A stretch of 64,000 bases of DNA from Chromohalobacter sp. 11-W (GCF_029889905.1 NZ_JARANZ010000002.1:186001-250000), one strand, 5' to 3'; positions 1 through 9,354 are shown, counted from the stretch's first letter. The notes: generated by a model not told the origin, from the sequence alone. Program-made: numbers and translations.

Positions 1-80
1 GCGTGGAAAAGCGCGACGAGCTCTATGAGGGTTGGAAGCGTGCCGTCCAAGCGACCATGGGCTTTCATGTCGCCTCATAA
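1..80 (+). CDS. C-terminal end of an FGGY-family kinase, probably glycerol kinase (partial)
   Basis: The frame enters from the left edge and stops with TAA at 78-80, leaving 25 readable codons. The residues include LYEGWKRAVQATMGF. A Tyr-x-x-Trp-Lys-x-Ala-Val stretch followed by a short tail is how many glycerol kinases end, so GlpK (glycerol plus ATP to glycerol 3-phosphate) is the best guess. The gene converges on cydC. With so little sequence, another FGGY sugar kinase is equally possible in principle. Confidence 0.45.
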   Translation, partial: VEKRDELYEGWKRAVQATMGFHVAS

Positions 81-123
81 AACGCCGGTGCCGCGCTTAT
101 CGCTATAGCTGAACGTGTCATAG

Positions 124-1854
124 TCAAAGCACTAACGCCCTATCGCAATGCGGTAGGGCGTCGCGGCGATGGGCGAACATCAGCGCGGTACGCCCATCGA
201 GCCAGGTGTCGAGCCGCTCGGCGACCGTCGTCGCCGTAGTGGCGTCCAGCCCCGCCAGCGGTTCGTCGAGCAACACCAGTGGCGCATCGCGCAGAATGAC
301 TCGGGCCAGCGCCACGCGGCGCGCTTGCCCACCGGAAAGCTGGCGCCCGGCTTCGCCGACCCAGGTGTCGAGTCCGTGCGGCAGTTCGCGTGCCCAACCC
401 TCCAGATCGACGATCCATAGCGCCTGCCACAGGGCACGTTCGACGGCCGCTTCATCCAGGTCGTGCTCAACCGGCAACCCCAGGCGCAGGTTGTCAGCCA
501 GCGAGGCATGAAAAAGCTCGGTGTGCTGGGTCAGGTAGGCGAGCCGCGAACGCAATGCCTGCGGCGCCAGGCTGCGTAGATCCTGCCCCGCCAGTTGCAC
601 GCTGCCCGCATCGGGATCGAAGGCCCGGACGACGAGTTGGGCAAGGCTCGACTTGCCACTACCCGAGGGGCCCAGCACAGCGACACGTTCGCCGGCAGCC
701 ACGTGCAGGTTGACGTCTTCCAGCGCAGGCGTGGTACCCATACCCGGATAACGTAGCGTCACCGCCTCGAAGGTGATCGAAGGCGACTCGGCGCTCGCCA
801 GGGAGCCCTCAGCTTCGTCAGCTAGAGAACCCTCGCCTTCATCACTCGCAGGCGCCGCCTCGGCATTGAGCCGCGCGGCAGCCGTACGCGTAGCCCCCAA
901 TTGCACGAAGGCGCCCGGCAGCATGGCGAGTCCTTCATTCAGCGCCAGCACCGCCAATGGCAACATGCTGGCCACGGGCGCCGAGAGCTTGCCCGCGGCG
1001 AACGCGAGCAGCGCCAAACATAGAATCGCCACGGCAGCGCCTTGCACGGTCACGGTGACTAGCGCATTACCCAGCGCGGCGCGTCGTCCCAGGCGCCGCT
1101 GATCGTCGAGCAACGTCCGCTGCTCGCGTTCCACCCTCGCTCGGTGGGCGCCGAGTACGCCAAAGGTGCGCAGCTCGGCAAGACCCTGAAGATGCTCCAG
1201 GGCACGAACGCGCAGGCGTTCCAAGGTCTCGACGCGCCGTGCGCTAGGACCGCTTCCCGCCACCGCCATGCCCAGCGTGACGATCCCCCATAACGGCAGC
1301 ATGATCGCCAGCAGCACGCCGCCGAGCGCGGGCATCGCCAGCGCCAGGATACCGCTGACCACGAGAACTGCGAGCAGTCCCACCAACGGCGGCGCCAGCA
1401 AGCGCAGATAGAGATTGTCGAGCGCGTCGATATCGGCGGTCAGCCGGTTGAGCCATTCGCCGGCGCGGTAACGCGCCAATTCACGGCCCGAGAGCCGTGA
1501 CAAGCCGGCAAAGGTGCGCCCGCGAATATCCGCCAGCAGGCGCAGCACGGTGTCGTGGTTATAAAGTCGCTCGGCGTAACGAGCGGCGGTGCGCCCCACG
1601 GCGAAGAAACGAATGCCGCTACCCGGCGTGAAGACATTGATCGTCGCCGCGCCGCCCGCCGCGAGCGTCATCCCGGTCAGCGCGGTCGCGGTGATGAACC
1701 ACCCCGACAGCGTCAGCAACCCGATGGCGAACAGCAGCGTCGCCAGCATCAGCAACGCCCCGATCAGCAAGCGTGTACGCCGCTCGCCCATCAGACGCAA
1801 CCATGGGCCCAGCGCCTTTACCGTAGCCCCTTTCATGATGATGGACTCCTTCAT
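124..1854 (-). CDS. cydC: CydC, ABC exporter subunit for cytochrome bd assembly
   Basis: A 576-residue half-transporter with an N-terminal membrane domain (segments at about 28-70, 145-200 and 265-320) and a C-terminal ATPase. The P-loop GPSGSGKSS is near residue 395, and the signature LSGGQARRVALAR and Walker B LVLLDEPLAG follow. CydDC exports thiols such as glutathione/cysteine and is needed for heme insertion into bd oxidases. The linker holds a short acidic repeat (GEGSLADEAEGSLA). The start overlaps the cydD stop by ATGA, so translation is coupled. A second ATG at 1836 has its own AAGGAG and could be the real start. It is the last gene of cydABDC. Confidence 0.93.
   Translation of the reverse strand: MKESIIMKGATVKALGPWLRLMGERRTRLLIGALLMLATLLFAIGLLTLSGWFITATALTGMTLAAGGAATINVFTPGSGIRFFAVGRTAARYAERLYNHDTVLRLLADIRGRTFAGLSRLSGRELARYRAGEWLNRLTADIDALDNLYLRLLAPPLVGLLAVLVVSGILALAMPALGGVLLAIMLPLWGIVTLGMAVAGSGPSARRVETLERLRVRALEHLQGLAELRTFGVLGAHRARVEREQRTLLDDQRRLGRRAALGNALVTVTVQGAAVAILCLALLAFAAGKLSAPVASMLPLAVLALNEGLAMLPGAFVQLGATRTAAARLNAEAAPASDEGEGSLADEAEGSLASAESPSITFEAVTLRYPGMGTTPALEDVNLHVAAGERVAVLGPSGSGKSSLAQLVVRAFDPDAGSVQLAGQDLRSLAPQALRSRLAYLTQHTELFHASLADNLRLGLPVEHDLDEAAVERALWQALWIVDLEGWARELPHGLDTWVGEAGRQLSGGQARRVALARVILRDAPLVLLDEPLAGLDATTATTVAERLDTWLDGRTALMFAHRRDALPHCDRALVL
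135..161 (-). terminator. Hairpin overlapping the 3' end of cydC
   Basis: Arms ACGCCCTA (135-142) and TAGGGCGT (154-161) are perfectly complementary, with an inner CGC/GCG pair and an AAT loop. On the minus strand the hairpin lies over the last cydC codons, and the T content after it is weak. It may end the cydABDC transcript. It could also act on the converging kinase transcript. Confidence 0.4.
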
Positions 1855-3566
1855 GACAAGACCTCCGACGATGCCGGTACATCCTGTGAATGCAGCTGCC
1901 CCGCCTCGAGACGCAACACGCGGTCGGCCATGCCCATGACGGCCGGATGGTGCGTGGCGATGACCAGGGTGCGGCCTTGTGCGGCCAGTTGCGTCAGCCC
2001 CTCGATCACGCGTTGCTCGCTGTCAGGGTCGAGGCTGGCCGTGGGTTCGTCGAGCAGCACCAAGGGTGCATCGCTGAGAAACACCCGCGCCAGCGCCAGG
2101 CGGCTGGCCTGCCCGCCGGAAAGCCCCAGGCCGCGCTCCCCGAGAGACGTGTCGAGCCCTTCGGGCAAAGCGCTCAGCAAGTCACCGAGCTGTGCCGCAG
2201 TCAGCGCCTCGCGCAATCGGTCGTCACTGGCATCGGGGGCGACCAGGCGCAGATTCTCGGCCAGCGTGCCCTGCATCAAGAACGGACGTTGATCGAGCCA
2301 AGCCACGTGTGTCTTCAAACGCAGCACGACCTCGCCCGCCTCGGCATCGACGAAACCGGCGAGCACCTGTAGCAATGTCGACTTGCCGGTGCCCGAGGGA
2401 CCGACCAGCGCCACCACCTCGCCATCGTCGATATCGAGATCGAGCGGCCCCAGCACCCGGCCGCGTCCGGCATGCGCCACACTGACATCGGTCAGGCGCG
2501 CCCGCAGTGGCAGCGTGGCGTCGTGCTCACTGCCTAGAGACTCCATTCGCGGGCCCTGCGGTGGCGTCTGCGCCAGCAGGGTGCGTAAGCCCTCGGCAGC
2601 GCCCAGGGCACTGGCGCGGTCGTGATAATGTTGGGCCAGCAAGCGCAGCGGCTGGAAGAAGTCCGGCGCCATGAACAACAGGAACAAACCGCTGAACAGC
2701 GTCAGTTGATCGGCGGGACCGAACTGGATGTAGCCCAGCAAGCCGAAGCCGATGTAGATCGCGATCACCGCAATCGACACCGAGGCGAAGAACTCCAGCA
2801 CTGCCGAGGAGAGAAACGCCACGCGCAGCGTTTTCATGTTGCGCCGCCGGTAGTCGTCGGCCACCGCGGTGACCTCTTCGGTGGCCTGACGGGTGCGCCC
2901 GAATAGCTGCAAGGTGGTCAACCCGCGCACACGGTCGAGAAAATGCCCGGCGAGACGCGTCATGGCCTGGAACTGCTGCTCGTTCAAGCGCTGGGCGCCC
3001 ATGCCGATCAACGCCATGAAAAGCGGAATCAACGGCGCCGCGATCAAGAAGAACGACGCTGCCAACCAGTCCAGCGAAAACGCCACGCCGAGAAAGATCA
3101 GCGGCAGCACCACCGCCAGCGTGGCCTGGGGCACGTAACGCGCGATATAGCCTTCCAGCGCCTCGACCTGATCGACCAGTTGTGCGGTACTCCCGGCGCT
3201 ATGCCGCTCGGCGAGATGCACCGGCCCCAGCGCCGCGAGTTGATCGAGCACTTGGGCGCGCACGCGTGCCTTGACGCGCAGCCCGGCTTCCAGACCGCTG
3301 GTTTCCTGCAGCCACTGCGCGAGCCCGCGCACGATCACCGCGCCCGCCAACGCCGCCGCATAGGGCCATAGCGTCACCAAGGGCGTGTCGTGGATCACGA
3401 CAGCGCTGATCAACCATGCCATCAGGCCGAGTTGCGCGAGTGTCGCGAGCCCACCGATGACACCAGCGGCGATGGCCAGGCTCAACCAGCCGCGCACCTC
3501 ACGGGATTGCGCGGCCAGCCATTGGCGCGACGCGCGCGCCGAGGTTTGGGCTTGAGATCGAGACAC
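1851..3566 (-). CDS. cydD: CydD, ABC exporter subunit for cytochrome bd assembly
   Basis: A 571-residue partner of CydC with the same design: six predicted membrane segments in residues ~25-300, then an ATPase with P-loop GPSGTGKSTLLQ, signature LSGGQASRLALARVFL and Walker B LVLLDEPTASLD. The heterodimer CydDC acts in the inner membrane, exporting reductant needed for assembly of periplasmically exposed hemes of the bd oxidase encoded just upstream. It begins 3 bases after cydB. No small cydX-like frame fits in that gap. Confidence 0.94.
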   Translation of the reverse strand: MSRSQAQTSARASRQWLAAQSREVRGWLSLAIAAGVIGGLATLAQLGLMAWLISAVVIHDTPLVTLWPYAAALAGAVIVRGLAQWLQETSGLEAGLRVKARVRAQVLDQLAALGPVHLAERHSAGSTAQLVDQVEALEGYIARYVPQATLAVVLPLIFLGVAFSLDWLAASFFLIAAPLIPLFMALIGMGAQRLNEQQFQAMTRLAGHFLDRVRGLTTLQLFGRTRQATEEVTAVADDYRRRNMKTLRVAFLSSAVLEFFASVSIAVIAIYIGFGLLGYIQFGPADQLTLFSGLFLLFMAPDFFQPLRLLAQHYHDRASALGAAEGLRTLLAQTPPQGPRMESLGSEHDATLPLRARLTDVSVAHAGRGRVLGPLDLDIDDGEVVALVGPSGTGKSTLLQVLAGFVDAEAGEVVLRLKTHVAWLDQRPFLMQGTLAENLRLVAPDASDDRLREALTAAQLGDLLSALPEGLDTSLGERGLGLSGGQASRLALARVFLSDAPLVLLDEPTASLDPDSEQRVIEGLTQLAAQGRTLVIATHHPAVMGMADRVLRLEAGQLHSQDVPASSEVLS

Positions 3567-3569
3567 GGC

Positions 3570-4571
3570 TCAGTGGTACCCGTCGCCGACACGCACCTTG
3601 CCGCGGAACACCCAGTACGACCAGGCGGTGTAGGTCAGAATGATGGGTACCACGAACAGCACACCGATCAGCAGGAAGAACTGTGACTCCGGTGCCGATG
3701 CGGCGTCCCACAGCGTGTAGTCGGGCGGGATGACATACGGCCAGCGACTCACCAGCAAGCCCAGGTAGGTGAAGACGAACATGCCCAAGGTGAGCAGGAA
3801 TGCCATCAACTCGCGCCCCTTGCGATTGGCAGTGTAGACACCGATCACGCAGGCCAAGGCCAGTGCGGGCAGCAGCCAGATTATCTGCATGTGGTCGAAC
3901 CAGCGCTCCCAGACGCCCGGGTCGATCCATGGCGTCCAAAGGCTAACGACGGCGAACACCGCCACCACGCCGACGAGAAGCTTGGGCACCAGGCCACGCG
4001 CCCATTCACGCACATGCCCTTCCGACTTGAGCACCAGCCAGGTCGATCCCAGCAGCGCATAGCCGGCCACCAGCCCCAAGCCGGTGATCACCGAAAACGG
4101 CGTCAGCCAGTCGAGCGCTCCGCCGGTGAATACGCGATCGGCAGTCTCGAAACCTTCGATGTAGGCGCCTACCACGGCGCCTTGGGCGAAGGCCGCCACG
4201 AAGGAGCCACCGGCAAAGGCGGCGTTCCACCAGTTGCGCGTGCGCCGCGACTTGAAGCGGAACTCGAAGGCCACGCCACGAAAGATCAAGCCCGCCAGCA
4301 TCAGGAAGACCCCGATGTACATCGCCGGCAGCAGGATCGAATAGACCAGCGGGAAGGCCCCGATCAATCCGGCTCCCCCCAGCACCAGCCACGTCTCGTT
4401 ACCGTCCCACACCGGGGCGACGGAATTCATCATGACATCACGCGCGTCTTCGTCCGGAGCGAAGGGAAACAGGATACCCAGCCCCAGGTCGAAACCATCC
4501 ATGAGCACGTACATGATCACGCCGAAGGCGATGATGACGGCCCAGATCAACGAGAGATCGAACATTTCCAT
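3570..4571 (-). CDS. cydB: Cytochrome bd / cyanide-insensitive ubiquinol oxidase subunit II
   Basis: A 333-residue, highly hydrophobic protein opening with a membrane segment and YVLMDGFDLGLGILFPF, typical of CydB/CioB. The motif WDGNETWLVLGGAGL and further segments to the C-terminus also match. It pairs with CydA in the inner membrane and stabilises the di-heme site where oxygen is reduced to water at the expense of quinol. It starts 3 bases after the cydA stop. The length (about 335, against about 380 for E. coli CydB) favours the CIO-type branch. Confidence 0.93.
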   Translation of the reverse strand: MEMFDLSLIWAVIIAFGVIMYVLMDGFDLGLGILFPFAPDEDARDVMMNSVAPVWDGNETWLVLGGAGLIGAFPLVYSILLPAMYIGVFLMLAGLIFRGVAFEFRFKSRRTRNWWNAAFAGGSFVAAFAQGAVVGAYIEGFETADRVFTGGALDWLTPFSVITGLGLVAGYALLGSTWLVLKSEGHVREWARGLVPKLLVGVVAVFAVVSLWTPWIDPGVWERWFDHMQIIWLLPALALACVIGVYTANRKGRELMAFLLTLGMFVFTYLGLLVSRWPYVIPPDYTLWDAASAPESQFFLLIGVLFVVPIILTYTAWSYWVFRGKVRVGDGYH

Positions 4572-4574
4572 GGC

Positions 4575-5996
4575 TTAGCTCCTGTTCGGGGCGCGGTCGT
4601 CGCGCGCATCATCGAAGGGCACGTGGGCGGCGGACATGGGCCGCGCCGGACGGTCGTGGCTATCCAGATCCTCCGTGTCGTCGTGCTCATCGAGGCCCTG
4701 GTCGATCACCTTGCACAGGTAATAGACACCGGCGATGAAGATCACGGCGTAGACGGCGATATACCCCAGCAGCGTGAATAGCACCATTCCACCACTCAGC
4801 GAAGGGGTAATGGCATCGGCATAGTCGAGCACACCGTAGATCAGCCACGGCGAACGCCCGGTTTCGGTCACGAACCAGCCCGCGACCACCGCCACGAACG
4901 GCGCTAGGCTCATGCCCTGCAACCCACGCAAGAACCAGCGACTGCGGTAGACACGCCCACCCTTGCGCAGCACCAGCCCGGCAACGGCGAAGGCGATCAT
5001 CAAGAGCCCTAATGCCACCATCACGCGGAAGCTATAGAAGGTGATCCACACCGGCGGCTGTTGCGCGCGGTCGATTTGATCGAGCCCCGGTACCACCCCG
5101 TCTGGATCGTGACGCAGGATGAGACTGGCGCCATTGGGAATGCCGATCTCGAAGCGGTTAGCCTGCAGATCGCGATCCGGCAACGCGAAGAGCAACAACG
5201 GCACGTTCGACTCGGTTTCCCAGTTACCCTCCATGGCAGCGATTTTCATCGGCTGGTGTTCCAGCGTATTGAGACCGTGCTCGTCACCGACGAAGGCTTG
5301 TAGCGGCGCCAGAAATAGCAGCAGCCATAGTGTCATCGACAGCGCGCGTTTATGAGCATCGACCTCACGACCGCGGAGCAAGAACCAGGCACTGACCCCA
5401 GTCACCACGAAGCCACCGGTCAAGAACGCCGCCAGGGCCATGTGCGTGAAGCGATACGGGAAGGACGCGTTGAAGATCGCATCGAACCAAGAGGTCACAT
5501 GGATCACACCCTCGCGGATCTCATAGCCATCGGGCGTCTGCATCCAACTGTTGGTGGCAAGAATCCAGAACGCCGAGATGAAAGTCCCCACGGCGACCAT
5601 CAGCGCGGCAAAGAAGTGCACCGCCGGCGAGACACGATGCCGACCGAACAGCAACACGCCCAGGAAGCCAGCTTCGAGGAAGAATGCCGTGACTACCTCG
5701 TAACTGAGCATTGGACCAATGAAGTTCGCCGCCATCTGCGAGAAGTTGCTCCAATTGGTTCCGAACTGGAACGCCATCACGATGCCGGACACCACCCCCA
5801 TGCCGAAGACCACGGCGAAAACCTTGGTCCAGAACAGGCCGAGACGATCCCAGACGCGGTTGCCCGTGGATACGTAAAGGCCCTGGAGCACGGCGATATA
5901 GGAGGCAAGCCCGATCGTGAAGACCGGGAAGATGGCATGAAAGGAAACCACGAATGCGAACTGCAATCGCGACAGGAGGATCGGATCTAGCGCCAT
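4575..5996 (-). CDS. cydA: Cytochrome bd / cyanide-insensitive ubiquinol oxidase subunit I
   Basis: A heme-bearing subunit of 473 residues. The N-terminus has the conserved His at residue 20 (SFHAIFPVFTIG), the expected distal heme ligand; a second candidate is in RFTHMALAAF. The quinol loop motif QPMKIAAMEGNWET is present. The loop after it is short, as in CIO-type rather than E. coli-type CydA. The late signature is GRSPW rather than GRQPW. An upstream in-frame ATG (6017) exists, but AAGGAG sits 7-8 bases before the ATG at 5996, which is therefore preferred. First gene of cydABDC. Confidence 0.94.
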   Translation of the reverse strand: MALDPILLSRLQFAFVVSFHAIFPVFTIGLASYIAVLQGLYVSTGNRVWDRLGLFWTKVFAVVFGMGVVSGIVMAFQFGTNWSNFSQMAANFIGPMLSYEVVTAFFLEAGFLGVLLFGRHRVSPAVHFFAALMVAVGTFISAFWILATNSWMQTPDGYEIREGVIHVTSWFDAIFNASFPYRFTHMALAAFLTGGFVVTGVSAWFLLRGREVDAHKRALSMTLWLLLFLAPLQAFVGDEHGLNTLEHQPMKIAAMEGNWETESNVPLLLFALPDRDLQANRFEIGIPNGASLILRHDPDGVVPGLDQIDRAQQPPVWITFYSFRVMVALGLLMIAFAVAGLVLRKGGRVYRSRWFLRGLQGMSLAPFVAVVAGWFVTETGRSPWLIYGVLDYADAITPSLSGGMVLFTLLGYIAVYAVIFIAGVYYLCKVIDQGLDEHDDTEDLDSHDRPARPMSAAHVPFDDARDDRAPNRS

Positions 5997-6320
5997 GGCT
6001 GACTCCTTGAAGCCCACTTAGTCGAAATGTCATCGGAAAGAGGTGGTCATAGCCGAAAAAGGCCCGCCGCCTGGATCTTATTGTTTCGTTTCCAATACCC
6101 CTACATCGTAGAGGGTTTATATAACATTAAAAAGCGCTATGACTGGGTTTGGTATGTGTCGCGTTGCCGCAAGGCAAATTGCCGCATGCGCGCCGATGTC
6201 GCAGCGATTTCGTTTTGCGTCGTTCGTCTAACGGAGAACGCCATCCCTCTTTGGTAGGATAGCAGTCTCCATAAAAGCATGGTCGGCGCCCGGCGCGACC
6301 GCTCTCGACAAGGATCACTC
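5997..6320. other. Divergent intergenic region between cydA and cstA
   Basis: About 320 bases without a gene, holding the promoters for both directions. An AT-rich tract lies at about 6117-6133. An imperfect palindrome, CCCCTAC-atc-GTAGAGGG, lies just left of it. TTGCC-GCAA-GGCAA (6164-6177) is a small hairpin with a GNRA-type loop. I could not find a TTGAT-N4-ATCAA (FNR/Anr) site, although such control of cydAB is common. No promoter hexamers are convincing enough to assign. Confidence 0.5.
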
Positions 6321-8075
6321 ATGAACGCTATCTGGATCGCCATCTTCGGCGCCGTGTGTTTCGTGATGGGCTATCGCTTCTATTCGAAGTTCATCGCCGA
6401 ACGCATTTACCGTCTGGACCCCGATTTCCAAACGCCCGCTCACGCCTATCAAGACGGCGTCGACTATGTCCCCACCAACAAGTGGATCCTGTGGGGACAC
6501 CACTTCACTTCGGTGGCAGGCGCGGCTCCCATTGTCGGGCCGGCCATCGCCATCTACTGGGGTTGGCTACCCGCCATCTTATGGGTCGTGCTGGGCACTG
6601 TGTTCGCAGCCGGCGTGCATGACTTCGGCGCCGTGGTGCTGTCCAACCGCCACAAGGGCCATTCCATCGGAACGCTGGCCAACAAACTGATCGGACAGCG
6701 TGCCAAGCTGCTGTTCTTGTTCATCATTCTGATTCTGGTGTTGATGATCAACGCGGTCTTCGCTTGGGTCATCGCCAAGCTGTTCATCACCTTCCCTGCC
6801 AGCGTGCTCTCGGTATTCATCCAGATTCCTCTGGCGGTGTGGATCGGCTATCGCGTCTATCGTCACTCGGGGTCGATGCTTCTGCCCTCGGTCATCGCCC
6901 TCGCCGTCATGTATGGCGCAGCGCTTTTGGCGAGCGAAGTCCCCTTCCTGCAAATCGATCTGGTCAGCTGGTTCGGTGGCGGTGACACTGCGGTGGCAGG
7001 CGGCTTCGATGCCACCTCGATGGCCTTCTTGGTGTGGATCGTGGTGTTGATGGCCTATGTCTATATCGCTTCCACGCTACCCGTCTGGAAGCTGCTGCAG
7101 CCGCGCGACTATATCAACTCGCATCAGCTAGTGGTGGGGCTCGCCCTGCTGTATCTGGGGCTGCTCGTCGGGGCGCCGGAGATGACCGCGCCCAGCGTCA
7201 ACGGCGAAACCGATGTCAGCTGGTACCCGCTGCTGTTCATCACCATCGCCTGCGGTGCCATTTCCGGTTTCCATGGTTTGGTCGCCTCGGGCACCACCTC
7301 CAAGCAACTCGACAAGGAAACCGACGCTCGCTTCATCGGTTACGGTGGCGCTCTGGGTGAAGGTATGCTGGCGATGATCGCGATCATCGCCGTGGGCACG
7401 TTGTTCGCGTCCAGCGCGGATTTCACCGCCACCTATTCAAGCTTCTCGGCGGCCGGTTCCAGCGGACTCGGTTCCTTCGTGAAAGGCGCCGGACAGCTCG
7501 CGGGCAACCTCGGCATTCCCGAGCACATGGGCTCGACCCTGGTCGCGGTGATCGTGGTCAGCTTCGCCGCCACCACACTGGATACCGCCGTACGCCTGAT
7601 GCGCTACATCATCGCCGAGCTGGGCAACGAGTACGGCATGCCAGTGATCGCGCGCAAGCATGTCGCGACCAGCATTGCCGTCATTACCAGCGCCGCGCTG
7701 GTGATTCTGCCGGAAGGCCCCAATGGCTTCGGCTCGGGCGGTTATCTACTGTGGCCATTGTTCGGCACCAGCAACCAGTTGCTGGCCGGTATCACCCTGA
7801 TGCTGGTCTCGGTGTGGCTCAAGCGTCAGGGCCGCCCGGTGGTGTTCACGCTGGTACCGATGCTGTTCCTGTTGGTAATGACATTGTGGGCTATGGCACA
7901 GCAGGTGATCTTCACGTGGTCGGGCTTCGGCGATGCCGACCGTAACCTGCTGCTGTTCACCTTCGGCAGCTTGATCATGGTGTTCACGCTGTGGATCCTG
8001 CTCGAAGCCTCGCGTAGCTTCCGCCAGGACCCGACAGCCGTCCAAGAGTCGTTGAGTTCCGATGACACGCGCTGA
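6321..8075 (+). CDS. cstA: CstA-family peptide/pyruvate transporter (carbon starvation protein A)
   Basis: A 584-residue integral membrane protein with many predicted segments. CstA hallmarks include the N-terminal GYRFYSKFIAERIY, VPTNKWILWGHHFTSVAGAAPIVGPAIA and HDFGAVVLSNRHKG. CstA proteins take up peptides and, in some members, pyruvate during carbon limitation. AAGGATCACTC precedes the ATG at 6321; an upstream in-frame start at 6279 lacks a comparable site. At 584 residues it is in the shorter class (E. coli CstA is about 700). The next gene overlaps its last codons, and an ArsA-type ATPase follows, which is unusual for a simple permease. Confidence 0.93.
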   Translation: MNAIWIAIFGAVCFVMGYRFYSKFIAERIYRLDPDFQTPAHAYQDGVDYVPTNKWILWGHHFTSVAGAAPIVGPAIAIYWGWLPAILWVVLGTVFAAGVHDFGAVVLSNRHKGHSIGTLANKLIGQRAKLLFLFIILILVLMINAVFAWVIAKLFITFPASVLSVFIQIPLAVWIGYRVYRHSGSMLLPSVIALAVMYGAALLASEVPFLQIDLVSWFGGGDTAVAGGFDATSMAFLVWIVVLMAYVYIASTLPVWKLLQPRDYINSHQLVVGLALLYLGLLVGAPEMTAPSVNGETDVSWYPLLFITIACGAISGFHGLVASGTTSKQLDKETDARFIGYGGALGEGMLAMIAIIAVGTLFASSADFTATYSSFSAAGSSGLGSFVKGAGQLAGNLGIPEHMGSTLVAVIVVSFAATTLDTAVRLMRYIIAELGNEYGMPVIARKHVATSIAVITSAALVILPEGPNGFGSGGYLLWPLFGTSNQLLAGITLMLVSVWLKRQGRPVVFTLVPMLFLLVMTLWAMAQQVIFTWSGFGDADRNLLLFTFGSLIMVFTLWILLEASRSFRQDPTAVQESLSSDDTR

Positions 8076-8358
8076 TGATGAACGTGCCGCGTCCGCCAAC
8101 TGGCGGACGCGGATCAAACGACTCATCGAGGGCTACGACGCGGTATTAAGCCTTCAGCACCGCCGTGAGATCGTCCGCGAACTGCAGGATGAAGAAGATC
8201 TTTTCATGCTGCTGTGCTTCTGCGACATGATGGGTATCCCCAACCCCGTCGGCGACATGACCCTGGAACTTTACCCCTACATGCTGGACCGCTTTCATGA
8301 GTGGCATAAGCGTCAGGGTATGCCGCGCTCGCCCCTGGATGGTTTTCGCTGCTGCTGA
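8062..8358 (+). CDS. Small conserved protein with C-terminal Cys-Cys, linked to cstA
   Basis: A 98-residue soluble protein overlapping the cstA end by 14 bases, so almost certainly co-translated. It is rich in Arg/Glu/Asp in the first half, then has LFMLLCFCDMMGIPNP, and ends GFRCC. I recall small proteins ending in CC annotated as 'cory-CC-star' beside ArsA-type ATPases; this looks like that family, but the name is from memory. The CxC in LCFCD and the terminal CC could bind metal or thiol-link to a partner. No enzymatic motif is visible. The function is unknown, presumably with CstA and the downstream ATPase. Confidence 0.8.
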   Translation: MTRADDERAASANWRTRIKRLIEGYDAVLSLQHRREIVRELQDEEDLFMLLCFCDMMGIPNPVGDMTLELYPYMLDRFHEWHKRQGMPRSPLDGFRCC

Positions 8359-8400
8359 ACGAATCCGACGACGTAGCACAACCGAGGAGAGACAGCCGAT

Positions 8401-9342
8401 ATGGCCAAAAGCCTGTTTTTCGGCGGCAAGGGCGGCGTCGGCAAGACTAGCTGTGCGACCGCTTACGCGCTGAGCTGCGCGGATGCCGGATGGAACACCC
8501 TCCTGGTGTCCACCGATCCCGCCCACAATCTAGCCGACCTATTCGGTCGCCAACCCGGCCCGACGCCGACGCGCATTCGCCCTGGCCTGGATGTCGTCGA
8601 ACTCGACCCCGACCATGAGACGAAACGCTATCTGGACCAGGTCAAGGCCAACATCAAGCCCATGGTGAGCGGCGAACGCAGTGCGGCGGTATTTCGTCAG
8701 CTCGACTTGGCTCGCCATGCCCCAGGCACCGAGGAAGCCGCCTTGTTCGATGCGCTGGTCGGCCTTTTGCTCGATACCGGACAGCACTACGACCGCTTGA
8801 TCTTCGATACCGCGCCGGGTGGCCATACCGTGCGTTTGCTCGCGCTGCCGGAAATCATGGGCGCCTGGGTAGACGGCTTGATGCAACGTCGCCACAAGGT
8901 GCGCAGCGACTACAAGGCCTGGCTGGGAGACGGCGAAGTGGTCGATGACCCCATTCAGGAAGCGCTGATGCGTCGACGCGGACGCCTCGCCGCCGCTCGC
9001 GAGCACCTGACGTGCCCTGCGCACTCGGCGATGATTTTGGTCGCCAACCCGGAACGCCTACCGGCGCTGGAAACCGCGCGCACCCGTGACCTGCTGGAAG
9101 CCAACGGCCTGCATGTCAGCGCCGTCGTCATCAACAAATGCTTGCCCACTACGGTCGATAGCCAGTGGCTCGCCAATTGGCGCGAGGAACAACGCCCCTG
9201 GATCGAGCAGCTCGAGACATCCTTCGCGGACCGCCTATGCATACGCATCGAACATCAGCCCCACGCACCCGCCTCCATCGAAGATCTACGCCCGCTCTAC
9301 GATGCTCTTGGCGAGCTCTCACCCTGGCATACGCATGCCTGA
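8401..9342 (+). CDS. ArsA/Get3-family P-loop ATPase
   Basis: A 313-residue protein with deviant Walker A GGKGGVGKTS (residues 8-17), STDPAHNLADLF (switch I type, about 38-48) and DTAPGGHTVRLL (136-147), the signature of ArsA/Get3 ATPases. The family either energises arsenite pumps or delivers membrane proteins. No arsB, arsR or arsC is nearby, and no ArsA-type metal-binding cysteine cluster is obvious, so arsenic resistance is unlikely. AGGAGAGACAGCCGAT leads to the ATG at 8401. It follows cstA and the CC-tail gene, suggesting a role with CstA in delivery or regulation (inference). Confidence 0.88.
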   Translation: MAKSLFFGGKGGVGKTSCATAYALSCADAGWNTLLVSTDPAHNLADLFGRQPGPTPTRIRPGLDVVELDPDHETKRYLDQVKANIKPMVSGERSAAVFRQLDLARHAPGTEEAALFDALVGLLLDTGQHYDRLIFDTAPGGHTVRLLALPEIMGAWVDGLMQRRHKVRSDYKAWLGDGEVVDDPIQEALMRRRGRLAAAREHLTCPAHSAMILVANPERLPALETARTRDLLEANGLHVSAVVINKCLPTTVDSQWLANWREEQRPWIEQLETSFADRLCIRIEHQPHAPASIEDLRPLYDALGELSPWHTHA

Positions 9343-9354
9343 ACCGCTCTCCCG

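Noticed and set aside
5997-6320. FNR/Anr box upstream of cydA
   Set aside because: No TTGAT-N4-ATCAA or close variant is present on either strand.
8401-9342. Arsenite pump ATPase (arsA) call
   Set aside because: The ATPase motifs fit, but there is no arsB/arsR/arsD nearby and the neighbours are cstA and a CC-tail protein.
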